Below, piece after piece: positions 36,558 to 44,542 of a DNA stretch of 64,000 nt. The stretch comes from Enterococcus mundtii (GTDB lineage Bacteria; Bacillota; Bacilli; Lactobacillales; Enterococcaceae). The stretch spans positions 831,501-895,500 of the forward strand of contig NZ_CP025473.1 in assembly GCF_003957375.1 (NCBI RefSeq). The letters run 5' to 3'. The notes below the pieces were generated by a model. The model saw nothing but the letters and a program-made list of their open reading frames with translations, made no database searches and was not told where the DNA came from. How positions within the stretch are numbered: the stretch's first letter is position 1; each line of letters opens with the position of its first letter. Made by a program: the position numbers and the translations under genes.

Positions 36558-37373
36558 ATGTCTGATTATTTAAGTACAAAAGAAATCCATGAAGGTTTGC
36601 TAGATTTATTAAAATTTTTTGATCAGTTTTGTCAAGAACACGATATGACATATTTTTTAGCTGGAGGAACCTTACTAGGGGCCATTAGACATAAAGGCTT
36701 TATTCCATGGGATGATGATGCAGACATCATTATGCCAAGAAAAGATTACAATAAACTTATCAGCTTAGCACATAAATTGCCAGATTTTCTAGAATTAAAA
36801 GCTTTAGAAATCGATAATAAATGGGAATATGCTTTTACAAAAATAAACGATACACGAACGTATATCGATGATGATTATCGAGTTGCTCAGCATGGATTAT
36901 TTTTAGATATTTTTCCGATTGATTCTGTACCAGAAAAAACTTTTAGCCAAAAATTTTTAGTAAAAAGAATGAAGTTATTAGATGTTTTTAGAGGTGCAGA
37001 GAGTAAGAAAAAGTTTAAACCAGAAGAAAAATTTATTTTTATCAAAAAAATGATTGCTAAGTATGCTAAACGTAAGGGTGCGAATCACTTTGCTAGGAAG
37101 ATGGATCAACTCGCTAAAATTACGAATGAGCGACAGATTGATTCTAGTTTAAAAGGAGTAAGTGTATCAACTATTTATGGAGTGAGAGAATTCTTACCAT
37201 CTAGTACTTTTTCTGAAGCTATCTATGTAGAGTTTGAAGACGCGAAGTTATCGATTCCAAAAAATTACAAAGTTTATTTAGAGAGTTTATATGGAGATTA
37301 CATGCAATTGCCACCTTTAGAAAAGCAAAAAGGAGATCACTATAAAATAAAAAGACATAAGAAAGAAAAGTAG
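36558..37373 (+). CDS. LicD-family phosphotransferase
   Basis: A 271-residue protein of the LicD family (nucleotidyltransferase fold), which attaches phosphocholine or a similar phospho-substituent from a CDP-linked donor to glycans. The hallmark region is intact: MTYFLAGGTLLGAIRHKGF, then IPWDDDADIIMPRKDY with the metal-binding Asp residues, and GLFLDIFPIDSV. SD AGAGGGAG. With the cytidylyltransferase upstream it implies a phosphodiester substituent on the polysaccharide. No choline kinase or transporter gene is nearby, so the substituent is unlikely to be made as choline here. Confidence 0.9.
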   Translation: MSDYLSTKEIHEGLLDLLKFFDQFCQEHDMTYFLAGGTLLGAIRHKGFIPWDDDADIIMPRKDYNKLISLAHKLPDFLELKALEIDNKWEYAFTKINDTRTYIDDDYRVAQHGLFLDIFPIDSVPEKTFSQKFLVKRMKLLDVFRGAESKKKFKPEEKFIFIKKMIAKYAKRKGANHFARKMDQLAKITNERQIDSSLKGVSVSTIYGVREFLPSSTFSEAIYVEFEDAKLSIPKNYKVYLESLYGDYMQLPPLEKQKGDHYKIKRHKKEK

Positions 37374-37384
37374 GTAATGTAAAT

Positions 37385-38367
37385 ATGAGAGATAAATCTT
37401 TTACAGTTTCAGTGATTATGCCGACTTATAATGGTGAAAAAAATATCATTGAACAATTAGAATCAATCAAAAATCAAGAACGTATGCCTGATGAAGTATT
37501 ATTATGTGATGATGGTTCAACCGATCGCACGGTTGAGATCGTAACTAATTTTATAGAAGAAAACCAATTATCTGAATGGCAGTTGTTGATCAATGAGGTA
37601 AATATCGGTTGGAGAGAAAATTTCATCCGCTTGATTCACCAAGCAAAGGGGATGTGATTTTTTTTAGTGACCAGGATGATATTTGGTACCCGCACAAAAT
37701 CAAACATATGTCTGAAAAGATAATGTCCGACCCGGAAAATATAAAAGTACTAGTTTCTAATTATGATGAGCTACTTGAAGAAAATGGTGTCTCTTATCCA
37801 TGTGAAAAGAGAAAGATACCGACAAAACAACCAAATGATCATATTTATTTTTCTAAAAAAAATGTATTTTTAAATCGACCAGGATGGGTTTATGCTTTTC
37901 AAAAAGACTTTATTCCGACTTTCGATGAGTTCCTCGAAACATCACTTTATCCAGTTCATGATATGGCGATGTGGTCTACAGGTGTTTTAACAGACAAGTT
38001 GTATCTACTAGATGAAAAAACAGGATTATGGCGAAAACATGGAAGTAGTGCCATGCAGATTGAAAATGAAGAAACAGAAAAAACTGCAGAAACTAAGAAA
38101 AATATACGGTTAGGAAAACTGGAGTTATTAAAAATTCTAACAGAATCAAATTTGAATTTTGTTCAACGAGTTGATGTGCCAAATAGAGAGTATAAAATAA
38201 AAACATTGAAAGCTTTATTAAAGGAACTAGAAACAAGATTAAAGATTATCGAAGAAGATAAACCAATGGCTGTATTGACATCTTGGAACTCTTATACAGT
38301 TTTGCATTCTTTTCTAGCTGATATCTTATACTTTACAAAAAGCAGAGTGAATAAAAAATACCGGTAA
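37385..38367 (+). pseudogene. Second GT2 glycosyltransferase broken by a one-base deletion in a G-run
   Basis: The first part (VSVIMPTYNGEKNIIEQLES, LLCDDGSTDRT, NIGWRENFIRLIHQAKG) stops at 37657. From 37651 the -1 frame continues as DVIFFSDQDDIWYPHKI with the DxD, through FLNRPGWVYAF and PVHDMAMWS, to 38367. GGGG at 37648-37651 lacks one G; restoring it gives a 327-residue enzyme. The missing base falls at the same Gly codon, just before the DxD motif, as in the broken GT2 at 32525-33564. A_AAG_GGG (37645-37651) also fits a -1 slippery heptamer. Confidence 0.85.
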
Positions 38368-38384
38368 TAAATGGAGGAAAATAC

Positions 38385-39335
38385 ATGTCCAATAATAGTC
38401 TGTCGCCTAAAGATATATATTCTTTTTTTAGAGATCATTTAAAAGTATATGTTGTTTCATTTATAGTAAGTTTACTTCTTGTAGGTGGGTTATTCTTCTA
38501 TTCAAATTATTCTCAAAGTAAGATTGAAAATAATAATCAAATAAATCGTCCACTATTCTCATTTATTTTAGAAAATAGTCAAGGTAACATCATGACTGCT
38601 TCAGGGGCTGTAAAACAAGTATTTTTAACTAGTTTACAGGAAAAAAATCAATTTTCAGATGAGACACTTGAAAAACTAAGTGTAGGATACAATGATATCC
38701 AAAATACGATTGATGTTCAGTTTACAGATGATGTCCCAGAGCAAGAACAAAAACAAATATCTGAATTATTGCAAAAGGAAATGACTAATAATGAGTTACC
38801 ATTTTTTGATAATAAAACGTTCTATTATATCAACAAAGATATCCAATTTAATAAAACATTGCCAGCACAAGTGAGTGAAGGAATCAGTACAAAAAAAATC
38901 ATTTTGTTAGTATTAGTAATGATAGTTATTACATTGGGGCTAGGAACTCTTTTAGTAAGTTGGAAAGAGTACAGAACCAAAGTTATCACGCAAAAATTCA
39001 CACTGGGAAATGATGTTCAAGCGATTGATATCAATTCCTTAGACTTATCAACAGTAGAAGAAAAACTAAATATTATCAATTCACTATTGAATGGCACATC
39101 TGAAAATAAATTCTTGATTTTAGAAGAAAATAATACCATTGATAAAAATAAAATTTCCAAGCGTGATAATACAAATATTTATTCAAATTTAAATCATATT
39201 ATTGAGCCTGTGTCGTTTAAACCAGATGAGATTTTAATTGTTTGTTTCAAGAAAAATACGACAAAAAAATGGTATAGAGAACAATTAGAGATTGCAAAAG
39301 CTTTAACTAATCTCATTAAAATAATCTATATATAA
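38385..39335 (+). CDS. Wzz-like chain-length/co-polymerase protein with degenerate C-terminal domain
   Basis: A 316-residue membrane protein. One helix near residues 20-40, an extracytoplasmic alpha/beta segment (about 45-165) and a second helix (about 172-193) give the Wzz/CpsC topology. After it comes a cytoplasmic domain of about 120 residues (FLILEENNTI, ILIVCFKKN) that looks like a nucleotide-binding Rossmann-type fold without a Walker A motif, as if derived from a CpsD-type tyrosine kinase. No separate kinase gene is present. It probably sets chain length for the adjacent Wzy polymerase. SD ATGGAGGAAAA. Confidence 0.72.
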   Translation: MSNNSLSPKDIYSFFRDHLKVYVVSFIVSLLLVGGLFFYSNYSQSKIENNNQINRPLFSFILENSQGNIMTASGAVKQVFLTSLQEKNQFSDETLEKLSVGYNDIQNTIDVQFTDDVPEQEQKQISELLQKEMTNNELPFFDNKTFYYINKDIQFNKTLPAQVSEGISTKKIILLVLVMIVITLGLGTLLVSWKEYRTKVITQKFTLGNDVQAIDINSLDLSTVEEKLNIINSLLNGTSENKFLILEENNTIDKNKISKRDNTNIYSNLNHIIEPVSFKPDEILIVCFKKNTTKKWYREQLEIAKALTNLIKIIYI

Positions 39336-39346
39336 GGAGAACAGCA

Positions 39347-40408
39347 TTGTACATTTATGTAGGAACATTCGCACTGCTAGCGGTATTGTCAGTTTTGGAA
39401 TATTTTACTAGAAAAAAAATATTTTTTTATGCTGGTATCGTATTTTTAACGTGTTTAGCAGGTTTTAGATTTTCTACGGGATATGATTTTTCTTCCTATA
39501 ACAATTTTTTTGATAGGTTAATTAATTGGGATAAAATATTCGATGGTAGTATTGATGCAGAACCTGGATATCTTTTATTAAATTATATCGTACGTGAGCT
39601 AGGAATGAATTTTTCAACTTTTATCTTATTATTTTCTATAATAAGCATGCTATTGCTCGCTTATGCACTTAATAATTATTTTCCAGTTCCATCAATCGCA
39701 CTACTCTATTACTACTCTAGATTTTTTCTAGTACGTGATATGGGGCAAATAAGATCTTCTATTGTGGCTATCATATTCTTATTGGCTTTACCAGCGTTCA
39801 AAAAAAGAAATTTAAGAAATATTATTCTACTTTCGTTAGTAGGTTCATTATTTCATATTGTTTCTATTTTTATTATTCCTGCGTATCTTTTCGTACAGAT
39901 TGTTAAAGAGATCAACGTCCCTAAAGAAATATTTCTGATTTCATCTAGCGCATTTGTAGGAATCATTTTCTTTTTCCCAAATTTATTTAGGTTTATGATT
40001 CCAGATCGTTACTATGGTTATTTATCTGGGTACTATGCACAAGGTAGTTGGATTTTTAATCCGGTATTCATAATGCAATTAGTCATATTGATTGGCGCAA
40101 CTATTTTCGTAAAAAACAATAATACAGTTTTTACAGAAAACTTTAATATAATATTGTCTTTATATTGCTTATCGACGATTCTGTTAGTGTGTTTTGGACC
40201 TTTAGCAACAATTGGTGGAAGAATCAGTACAATATTTTCAACAGTAGAAATTTTTATCGTACCCATTGTACTGGAGAAACTTTTTAAAAATAAATTTCTA
40301 TTCTTGATAACTTTTATTTTGTTCAGCTTCTGTATATTTATTTTGATTTTTATTGTTTCTGGAGCATATAATTCATATGTACCATACAATACGATATTCT
40401 TTAATTAA
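39347..40408 (+). CDS. EpsG/Wzy-type polysaccharide polymerase
   Basis: A 353-residue protein with about ten membrane helices of the EpsG family, which polymerises lipid-linked repeat units outside the membrane. The opening (FLTCLAGFRFSTGYDFSSYNNFF) and the motif FFLVRDMGQIRSSIVAIIFLL with conserved Arg are diagnostic. The start is TTG (39347) after TAAGGAGAACA; there is no in-frame ATG nearby. It lies between the Wzz-like and Wzx genes. Very AT-rich. Confidence 0.87.
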   Translation: MYIYVGTFALLAVLSVLEYFTRKKIFFYAGIVFLTCLAGFRFSTGYDFSSYNNFFDRLINWDKIFDGSIDAEPGYLLLNYIVRELGMNFSTFILLFSIISMLLLAYALNNYFPVPSIALLYYYSRFFLVRDMGQIRSSIVAIIFLLALPAFKKRNLRNIILLSLVGSLFHIVSIFIIPAYLFVQIVKEINVPKEIFLISSSAFVGIIFFFPNLFRFMIPDRYYGYLSGYYAQGSWIFNPVFIMQLVILIGATIFVKNNNTVFTENFNIILSLYCLSTILLVCFGPLATIGGRISTIFSTVEIFIVPIVLEKLFKNKFLFLITFILFSFCIFILIFIVSGAYNSYVPYNTIFFN

Positions 40409-40521
40409 TAGTATTTAATAGCTTAGCTTAAATACTACTAAGGTTAATTTGGAAGAAATATAGAGGCACAAGCACTATATATAAGATGGTTTTATTAAAT
40501 AGTATGACAAAGTAGGTATTA

Positions 40522-41949
40522 ATGATGAATGATAAAGCAAGAAACGTAATGAAAAATTTATACTATACTGTAGCTGCAAATTTTGCTACTTTAGGAATAT
40601 CAGTGCTATTAAATCTATTTGTGCCAAAACTTTTAGGTGTTACTGAATATAGCTATTGGCAACTTTATGTTTTTTATTCGTCTTATGTAGGTTTTCTACA
40701 TTTTGGTTGGATTGATGGCATCTACTTAAAAATTGGCGGAGAAGAATATGATCAGTTGAATAAACGAGATTTGGGTACACAGTTTTGGTATCTAATGATC
40801 TTTGAACTATTCTTATCTTTTTTTGTAGCTATATGGGCCTGGTTGTTTCTTCCTCATTCTGAGCAATCAGTCATACTCATCTTAACAGCAATAGTGTCAG
40901 TTGTGACAATTATCAAAACATTTGTTTTATATATTTTCCAATCGACGAATCGAATCAAAGAGTATGCACAACTTTCAAGAAATGATCGATATCTATATGT
41001 TTTATTTATTGCTATTTACTTTTCTTTAGGTGGTAGAAATTTCTTCTGGTTGATTTTATTAGATATCCTTTCTAAATTGTTGGTAACATTATGGGGAATG
41101 TCTTTGATTAAAGATATGTTAAATGTCAAACTAATCAATTTGCGAGTTTTATTCCCAGAAATACTAGATAATATCAATATTGGCAGCAAATTGATGATTA
41201 GTAATATTGCAAGTATGCTGATTATTGGAACAATCCGTTTTTTTGTGCAACAAAAATGGACAATCGAAACATTTGGTAAGTTATCATTCACACTAAGCCT
41301 TTCAAATATGTTTTTGACGTTCATCAATGCCATTGGCATTGTGATGTTTCCTTTATTAAGAAGGACGAATAAAGAGAGATTGCCTGAATTGTTTCGAATT
41401 CTTAGAGGATTGTTTGTCCCATTAACGTATGGATTATTAATATTTTATATTCCTGCAAAAATCATTTTAAGTTTATGGTTACCTGAATATGCAGAAAGTC
41501 TAAGGTTTATGGGGATTTTATTCCCAATTGTCATTTATGAAGGAAGAATGTCATTACTAATCAATACGTATCTAAAAACTTTGAGAAAAGAAAAAACGAT
41601 TTTATTTGTTAATATCATTACGTTAGGAGTAACATTACTTGCGTCTTTGTTTGTGATTTTCATTGTTGGAAATTTAGATTTGACTGTTTTACTCATTTTG
41701 ATTAGTTTGTCCCTACGTTGTAATCTGGCTGAATTTTTCTTATACAAAGATTTGCGATTAACAATAGGTTGGAAGCATGTTATTGAAACATTATTAACTG
41801 TGCTATTTATTTTAAGTAACGTACTATTCAATGCATCTTTTACAAGCATGGTTGTATACGTCGTTATTTATATTGTATATCTTGCTTTTATACATCGATC
41901 AATTATTGCTAGCTATAAAGATTTTCGTATCTTACTAAAAGAACGTTAA
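40522..41949 (+). CDS. Wzx-type lipid-linked oligosaccharide flippase
   Basis: A 475-residue protein with 12 to 14 helices of the MOP/Wzx exporter superfamily. It opens with MKNLYYTVAANFATLGISVL and has the first-helix-pair motif FVPKLLGVTEYSYWQLYVFY. The C-terminal half shows alternating hydrophobic helices with charged loops. It would flip the subunit started by EpaR and built by the GTs. A strong terminator follows about 30 nt downstream. The second codon is also ATG. Confidence 0.9.
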   Translation: MMNDKARNVMKNLYYTVAANFATLGISVLLNLFVPKLLGVTEYSYWQLYVFYSSYVGFLHFGWIDGIYLKIGGEEYDQLNKRDLGTQFWYLMIFELFLSFFVAIWAWLFLPHSEQSVILILTAIVSVVTIIKTFVLYIFQSTNRIKEYAQLSRNDRYLYVLFIAIYFSLGGRNFFWLILLDILSKLLVTLWGMSLIKDMLNVKLINLRVLFPEILDNINIGSKLMISNIASMLIIGTIRFFVQQKWTIETFGKLSFTLSLSNMFLTFINAIGIVMFPLLRRTNKERLPELFRILRGLFVPLTYGLLIFYIPAKIILSLWLPEYAESLRFMGILFPIVIYEGRMSLLINTYLKTLRKEKTILFVNIITLGVTLLASLFVIFIVGNLDLTVLLILISLSLRCNLAEFFLYKDLRLTIGWKHVIETLLTVLFILSNVLFNASFTSMVVYVVIYIVYLAFIHRSIIASYKDFRILLKER

Positions 41950-41976
41950 TCTAAATTTCTGTATAAAATCATTCAT

Positions 41977-42022
41977 AAAAACGTCTCGTAAAAAATATTT
42001 TATTTTCTACGAGACGTTTTCG
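41977..42022 (+). terminator. Terminator of the variable polysaccharide unit
   Basis: AAAACGTCTCGTA (from 41977) pairs with TACGAGACGTTTT (42008-42020) across an A/T-rich loop, followed by C then mixed bases. A perfect 13-bp stem. Confidence 0.8.
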
Positions 42023-42053
42023 ATTACACTGCATAGTGTTCAATATCTTATCA

Positions 42054-42062
42054 TGGTAAAAT
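42054..42062 (+). promoter_or_regulatory. Extended -10 promoter TGGTAAAAT before the epimerase gene
   Basis: TGG plus TAAAAT (hexamer 42057-42062), 39 nt before the start codon; no -35 box. Identical to the motif at 25067-25075. Confidence 0.55.
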
Positions 42063-42100
42063 AGGTTTATATTTTTTAATAAATAATTGGAGTGAATAAA

Positions 42101-43060
42101 GTGGATAAAATATTAATTACCGGTGGAGCCGGGTTTATCGGTTCAACATTGGCAAATCATCTAGGAGATCATAACGATATTGTAGTTATTGATGATTTAT
42201 CAATGGGGAATAGAGAGAATTTAGATCAAACAAAAAAAATCACTTTTATTGAAGGTGATGTCAGTGATAAGCAAAAAATGGAAAAGATTTTGCAATCTCA
42301 CCGATTTGACTATATCTTTCATTTAGCTGCTATAGCTAGTGTTGCTGATTCTGTTGAACGGCCATTGGAAACTCATCGAGTGAATTTTGATAGTGTCTTG
42401 ATGTTACTTGAGTTGATTCGTAAGTATCAGCCAAAATTAAAGCGTATTGTATTTAGCTCTTCTGCAGCTGTTTATGGAGATGAACCAACACTCCCTAAAA
42501 AAGAAGAGTCAGTTATTCGACCGTTGACGCCTTATGCTATTGATAAATTTGCCGCTGAACAATATGTACTTGATTATTGTCACTTGTATGATGTGCCAGG
42601 AACTGCGGTACGTTTCTTCAACGTATACGGTCCAAATCAAAATCCAAATTCGCCATATAGTGGTGTGATCTCGATTCTAGTGGATCGCTATAAAAAGCAA
42701 CTTGCTGGTGAAAAAGCGTCATTTACTTTATTCGGAGACGGCAGTCAATCAAGAGATTTTGTCTATGTCGAAGATGTTGTGCAAGCTTTATTACTTGTTT
42801 CCAAAGAAAAAAAAGCATTAGGGCAACAATTCAATGTTGGAACGGGAAACAGTACAACTTTACTTGATTTGATCCAGACAATCAATCAGATTCTTGAAGT
42901 TGAATTACTGTTAGATTATCAAGAGGAGAGAGCAGGAGATATCCACGACTCTTTAGCTGATATCACTAAGCTTTCAACCCTGGGTTACCAACCCAAACAT
43001 AGCATACTTGATGGCATGAGAAAATATTTAGCAACAGAAATAAATACGACAAAATCATAA
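42101..43060 (+). CDS. GalE-type nucleotide-sugar 4-epimerase
   Basis: A 319-residue extended [19 protein letters not shown] binds NAD, IVFSSSAAVYGD has the active-site Ser, and PYAIDKFAAEQYVLDY the Tyr-x3-Lys. VRFFNVYGPNQNP and FTLFGDGSQSRDFVYVEDV are typical of UDP-glucose/UDP-GlcNAc 4-epimerases. GTG at 42101 is chosen because TTGGAG lies 8 nt upstream; a GTG at 42092 overlaps that site. It has its own promoter and terminator, and would supply UDP-Gal, UDP-GalNAc or a related sugar to the locus. Confidence 0.9.
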   Translation: MDKILITGGAGFIGSTLANHLGDHNDIVVIDDLSMGNRENLDQTKKITFIEGDVSDKQKMEKILQSHRFDYIFHLAAIASVADSVERPLETHRVNFDSVLMLLELIRKYQPKLKRIVFSSSAAVYGDEPTLPKKEESVIRPLTPYAIDKFAAEQYVLDYCHLYDVPGTAVRFFNVYGPNQNPNSPYSGVISILVDRYKKQLAGEKASFTLFGDGSQSRDFVYVEDVVQALLLVSKEKKALGQQFNVGTGNSTTLLDLIQTINQILEVELLLDYQEERAGDIHDSLADITKLSTLGYQPKHSILDGMRKYLATEINTTKS

Positions 43061-43088
43061 AGTTTCTATATCTAGGTAACAACTGAGT

Positions 43089-43130
43089 AAACCTTGTATC
43101 AAGCAAAATTGCTTATACAAGGTTTTCTTC
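43089..43130 (+). terminator. Terminator after the epimerase gene
   Basis: AAACCTTGTAT plus AAGCAA (43089-43106) pair with TTGCTT plus ATACAAGGTTT (43109-43125), followed by TCTTC. On the - strand the stem also precedes A/T-rich sequence, so it may insulate the converging serine hydrolase gene. Confidence 0.8.
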
Positions 43131-43171
43131 ATTCTTATTCAATTATCACAGATGACAGGTCAACACATTGC

Positions 43172-44326
43172 TTATTCATCATTTCCCATCAATTTATAAA
43201 TCTGATCTCTAAGATCGGTGGCAGTTGTTTTATATTTTTTGTCAGCTTGGATATTACTTTCTAGCACAACTGCATCAGAGGTATCTTTTTTCATTGCTAA
43301 TACCGCATGGAAACGATTGATGTTTCCTTGAGCAAATATTGTATCTCTTCCACTGTAGACCCCACCATTATATGGACGCCCACTCAAATTCTTTCCCCAA
43401 AGAGAAAAAAGTAAATCTTTTGGAATCAATTGCCCTTTTAATACTTTTGTAAAAAATTCATTCAAGTCATAGACGGACATACTGATATTTCCAGTTCCTA
43501 ATTCATTACGTATATCTGTTTCAGATTCAGTCAAAGCTTGATGATAATCATCGTCTGGACTCATTTGATAAGAGACTGCGTGTTCTGAAGTGTTTTTGAC
43601 TTGGTCATAGAAGGTCGTCTGTTTTAATTGTAAGGGAGTGATGATTTGGTCATACACCAGCTTTTCGTATGGCTGACGGGTCAATTTCATTAAAATACCT
43701 GTTAGTAATGTGAAATTCAATGGTTCATATTTGTAACTTTGATCATTGGTATATTCGAGATGGTCTAGGGCAAACTGGATCACCTCTTGATCATTCATCG
43801 GTACGGTCGGAGAAGCTGTTTTTTTCAATCCTGATCGCATATATAATAAATCTTTGATCGTGATTTTATTGCTACCATTGATTTGGGGATAAAATTTAGC
43901 CAGTTTTGTATCTAAAGAAAGTTTCCCTATATCAACTTGTTTTAGAATCAGTAGTGCAGTCATTGCTTTTTGGATCGAACCGATTTGATAATACAAAGAT
44001 GGAGTATTTGGTTGCTGTGCTTCTTCGTTAGCGTATCCGTAGCCCTTTTCAAGGATCATTCGATTGTTTTTGCGAATAAAGACAGATCCGACATAATCAT
44101 TTTTTTGTAACAAATGGTCGATTTGATCGGCAAGGACCTGTTCATCTTTGGTCAAATCGAGGGAATCGTTTGCCACTTGAATCGAGGCGGATACTCTTGA
44201 CTGGGCCATTTCATAGGTAGACCAAGTGATAATTCCAATAGTGACGACTAAAATGAATAAGCAGATTTTTTGAGAGAAAGAAAAATGGGAAGCATGTTTT
44301 CTTCTTAAATGTTTCTTTTTGTTCAT
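43172..44326 (-). CDS. Membrane-anchored PBP4*/beta-lactamase-fold serine hydrolase with altered motifs
   Basis: A 384-residue protein with a basic N-terminus and a single membrane anchor (residues about 22-42), then an extracellular beta-lactamase-family domain. The nucleophile motif is SIQK in YQIGSIQKAMTALLIL. The second motif, usually Tyr-x-Asn, reads YEP in YKYEPLNFTLLTGIL. The third, usually HxG or KTG, reads AQG in IFAQGNINRFHAVLAM. FmtA and similar members act on teichoic-acid D-alanine rather than peptidoglycan, so an esterase role on wall polymers is possible. The start at 44326 fits AGGAAGGA at the right spacing. It converges on the polysaccharide locus. Confidence 0.82.
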   Translation of the reverse strand: MNKKKHLRRKHASHFSFSQKICLFILVVTIGIITWSTYEMAQSRVSASIQVANDSLDLTKDEQVLADQIDHLLQKNDYVGSVFIRKNNRMILEKGYGYANEEAQQPNTPSLYYQIGSIQKAMTALLILKQVDIGKLSLDTKLAKFYPQINGSNKITIKDLLYMRSGLKKTASPTVPMNDQEVIQFALDHLEYTNDQSYKYEPLNFTLLTGILMKLTRQPYEKLVYDQIITPLQLKQTTFYDQVKNTSEHAVSYQMSPDDDYHQALTESETDIRNELGTGNISMSVYDLNEFFTKVLKGQLIPKDLLFSLWGKNLSGRPYNGGVYSGRDTIFAQGNINRFHAVLAMKKDTSDAVVLESNIQADKKYKTTATDLRDQIYKLMGNDE

Positions 44327-44475
44327 GTACATCAATCCTTCCTGTCTAAGAGCTTAGTGATTAAAATGAGCAGATTATTGTTATTTAGTAAATAAGAATC
44401 ATTTTATTTTCTATTTTAAGCCGAAGATAATCGATTTACTACTTACAATTTTGACATAAGAATTGTTAAAAATAA

Positions 44476-44504
44476 TTCACCTCTGCCTGAATTTCATGTA
44501 TAAT
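44476..44504 (+). promoter_or_regulatory. Sigma-A promoter of mltG
   Basis: TTCACC (44476-44481) and TATAAT (44499-44504) with 17-nt spacing, 38 nt before the mltG start codon. Confidence 0.6.
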
Positions 44505-44542
44505 GAATAAAGTTATGAAGTTGATAGTAAGGAGGAGTTGTT

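Noticed and set aside
37609-38367. Open frame read as a separate gene
   Set aside because: It is the second half of the broken GT2; its start lies inside the first half and lacks an SD.
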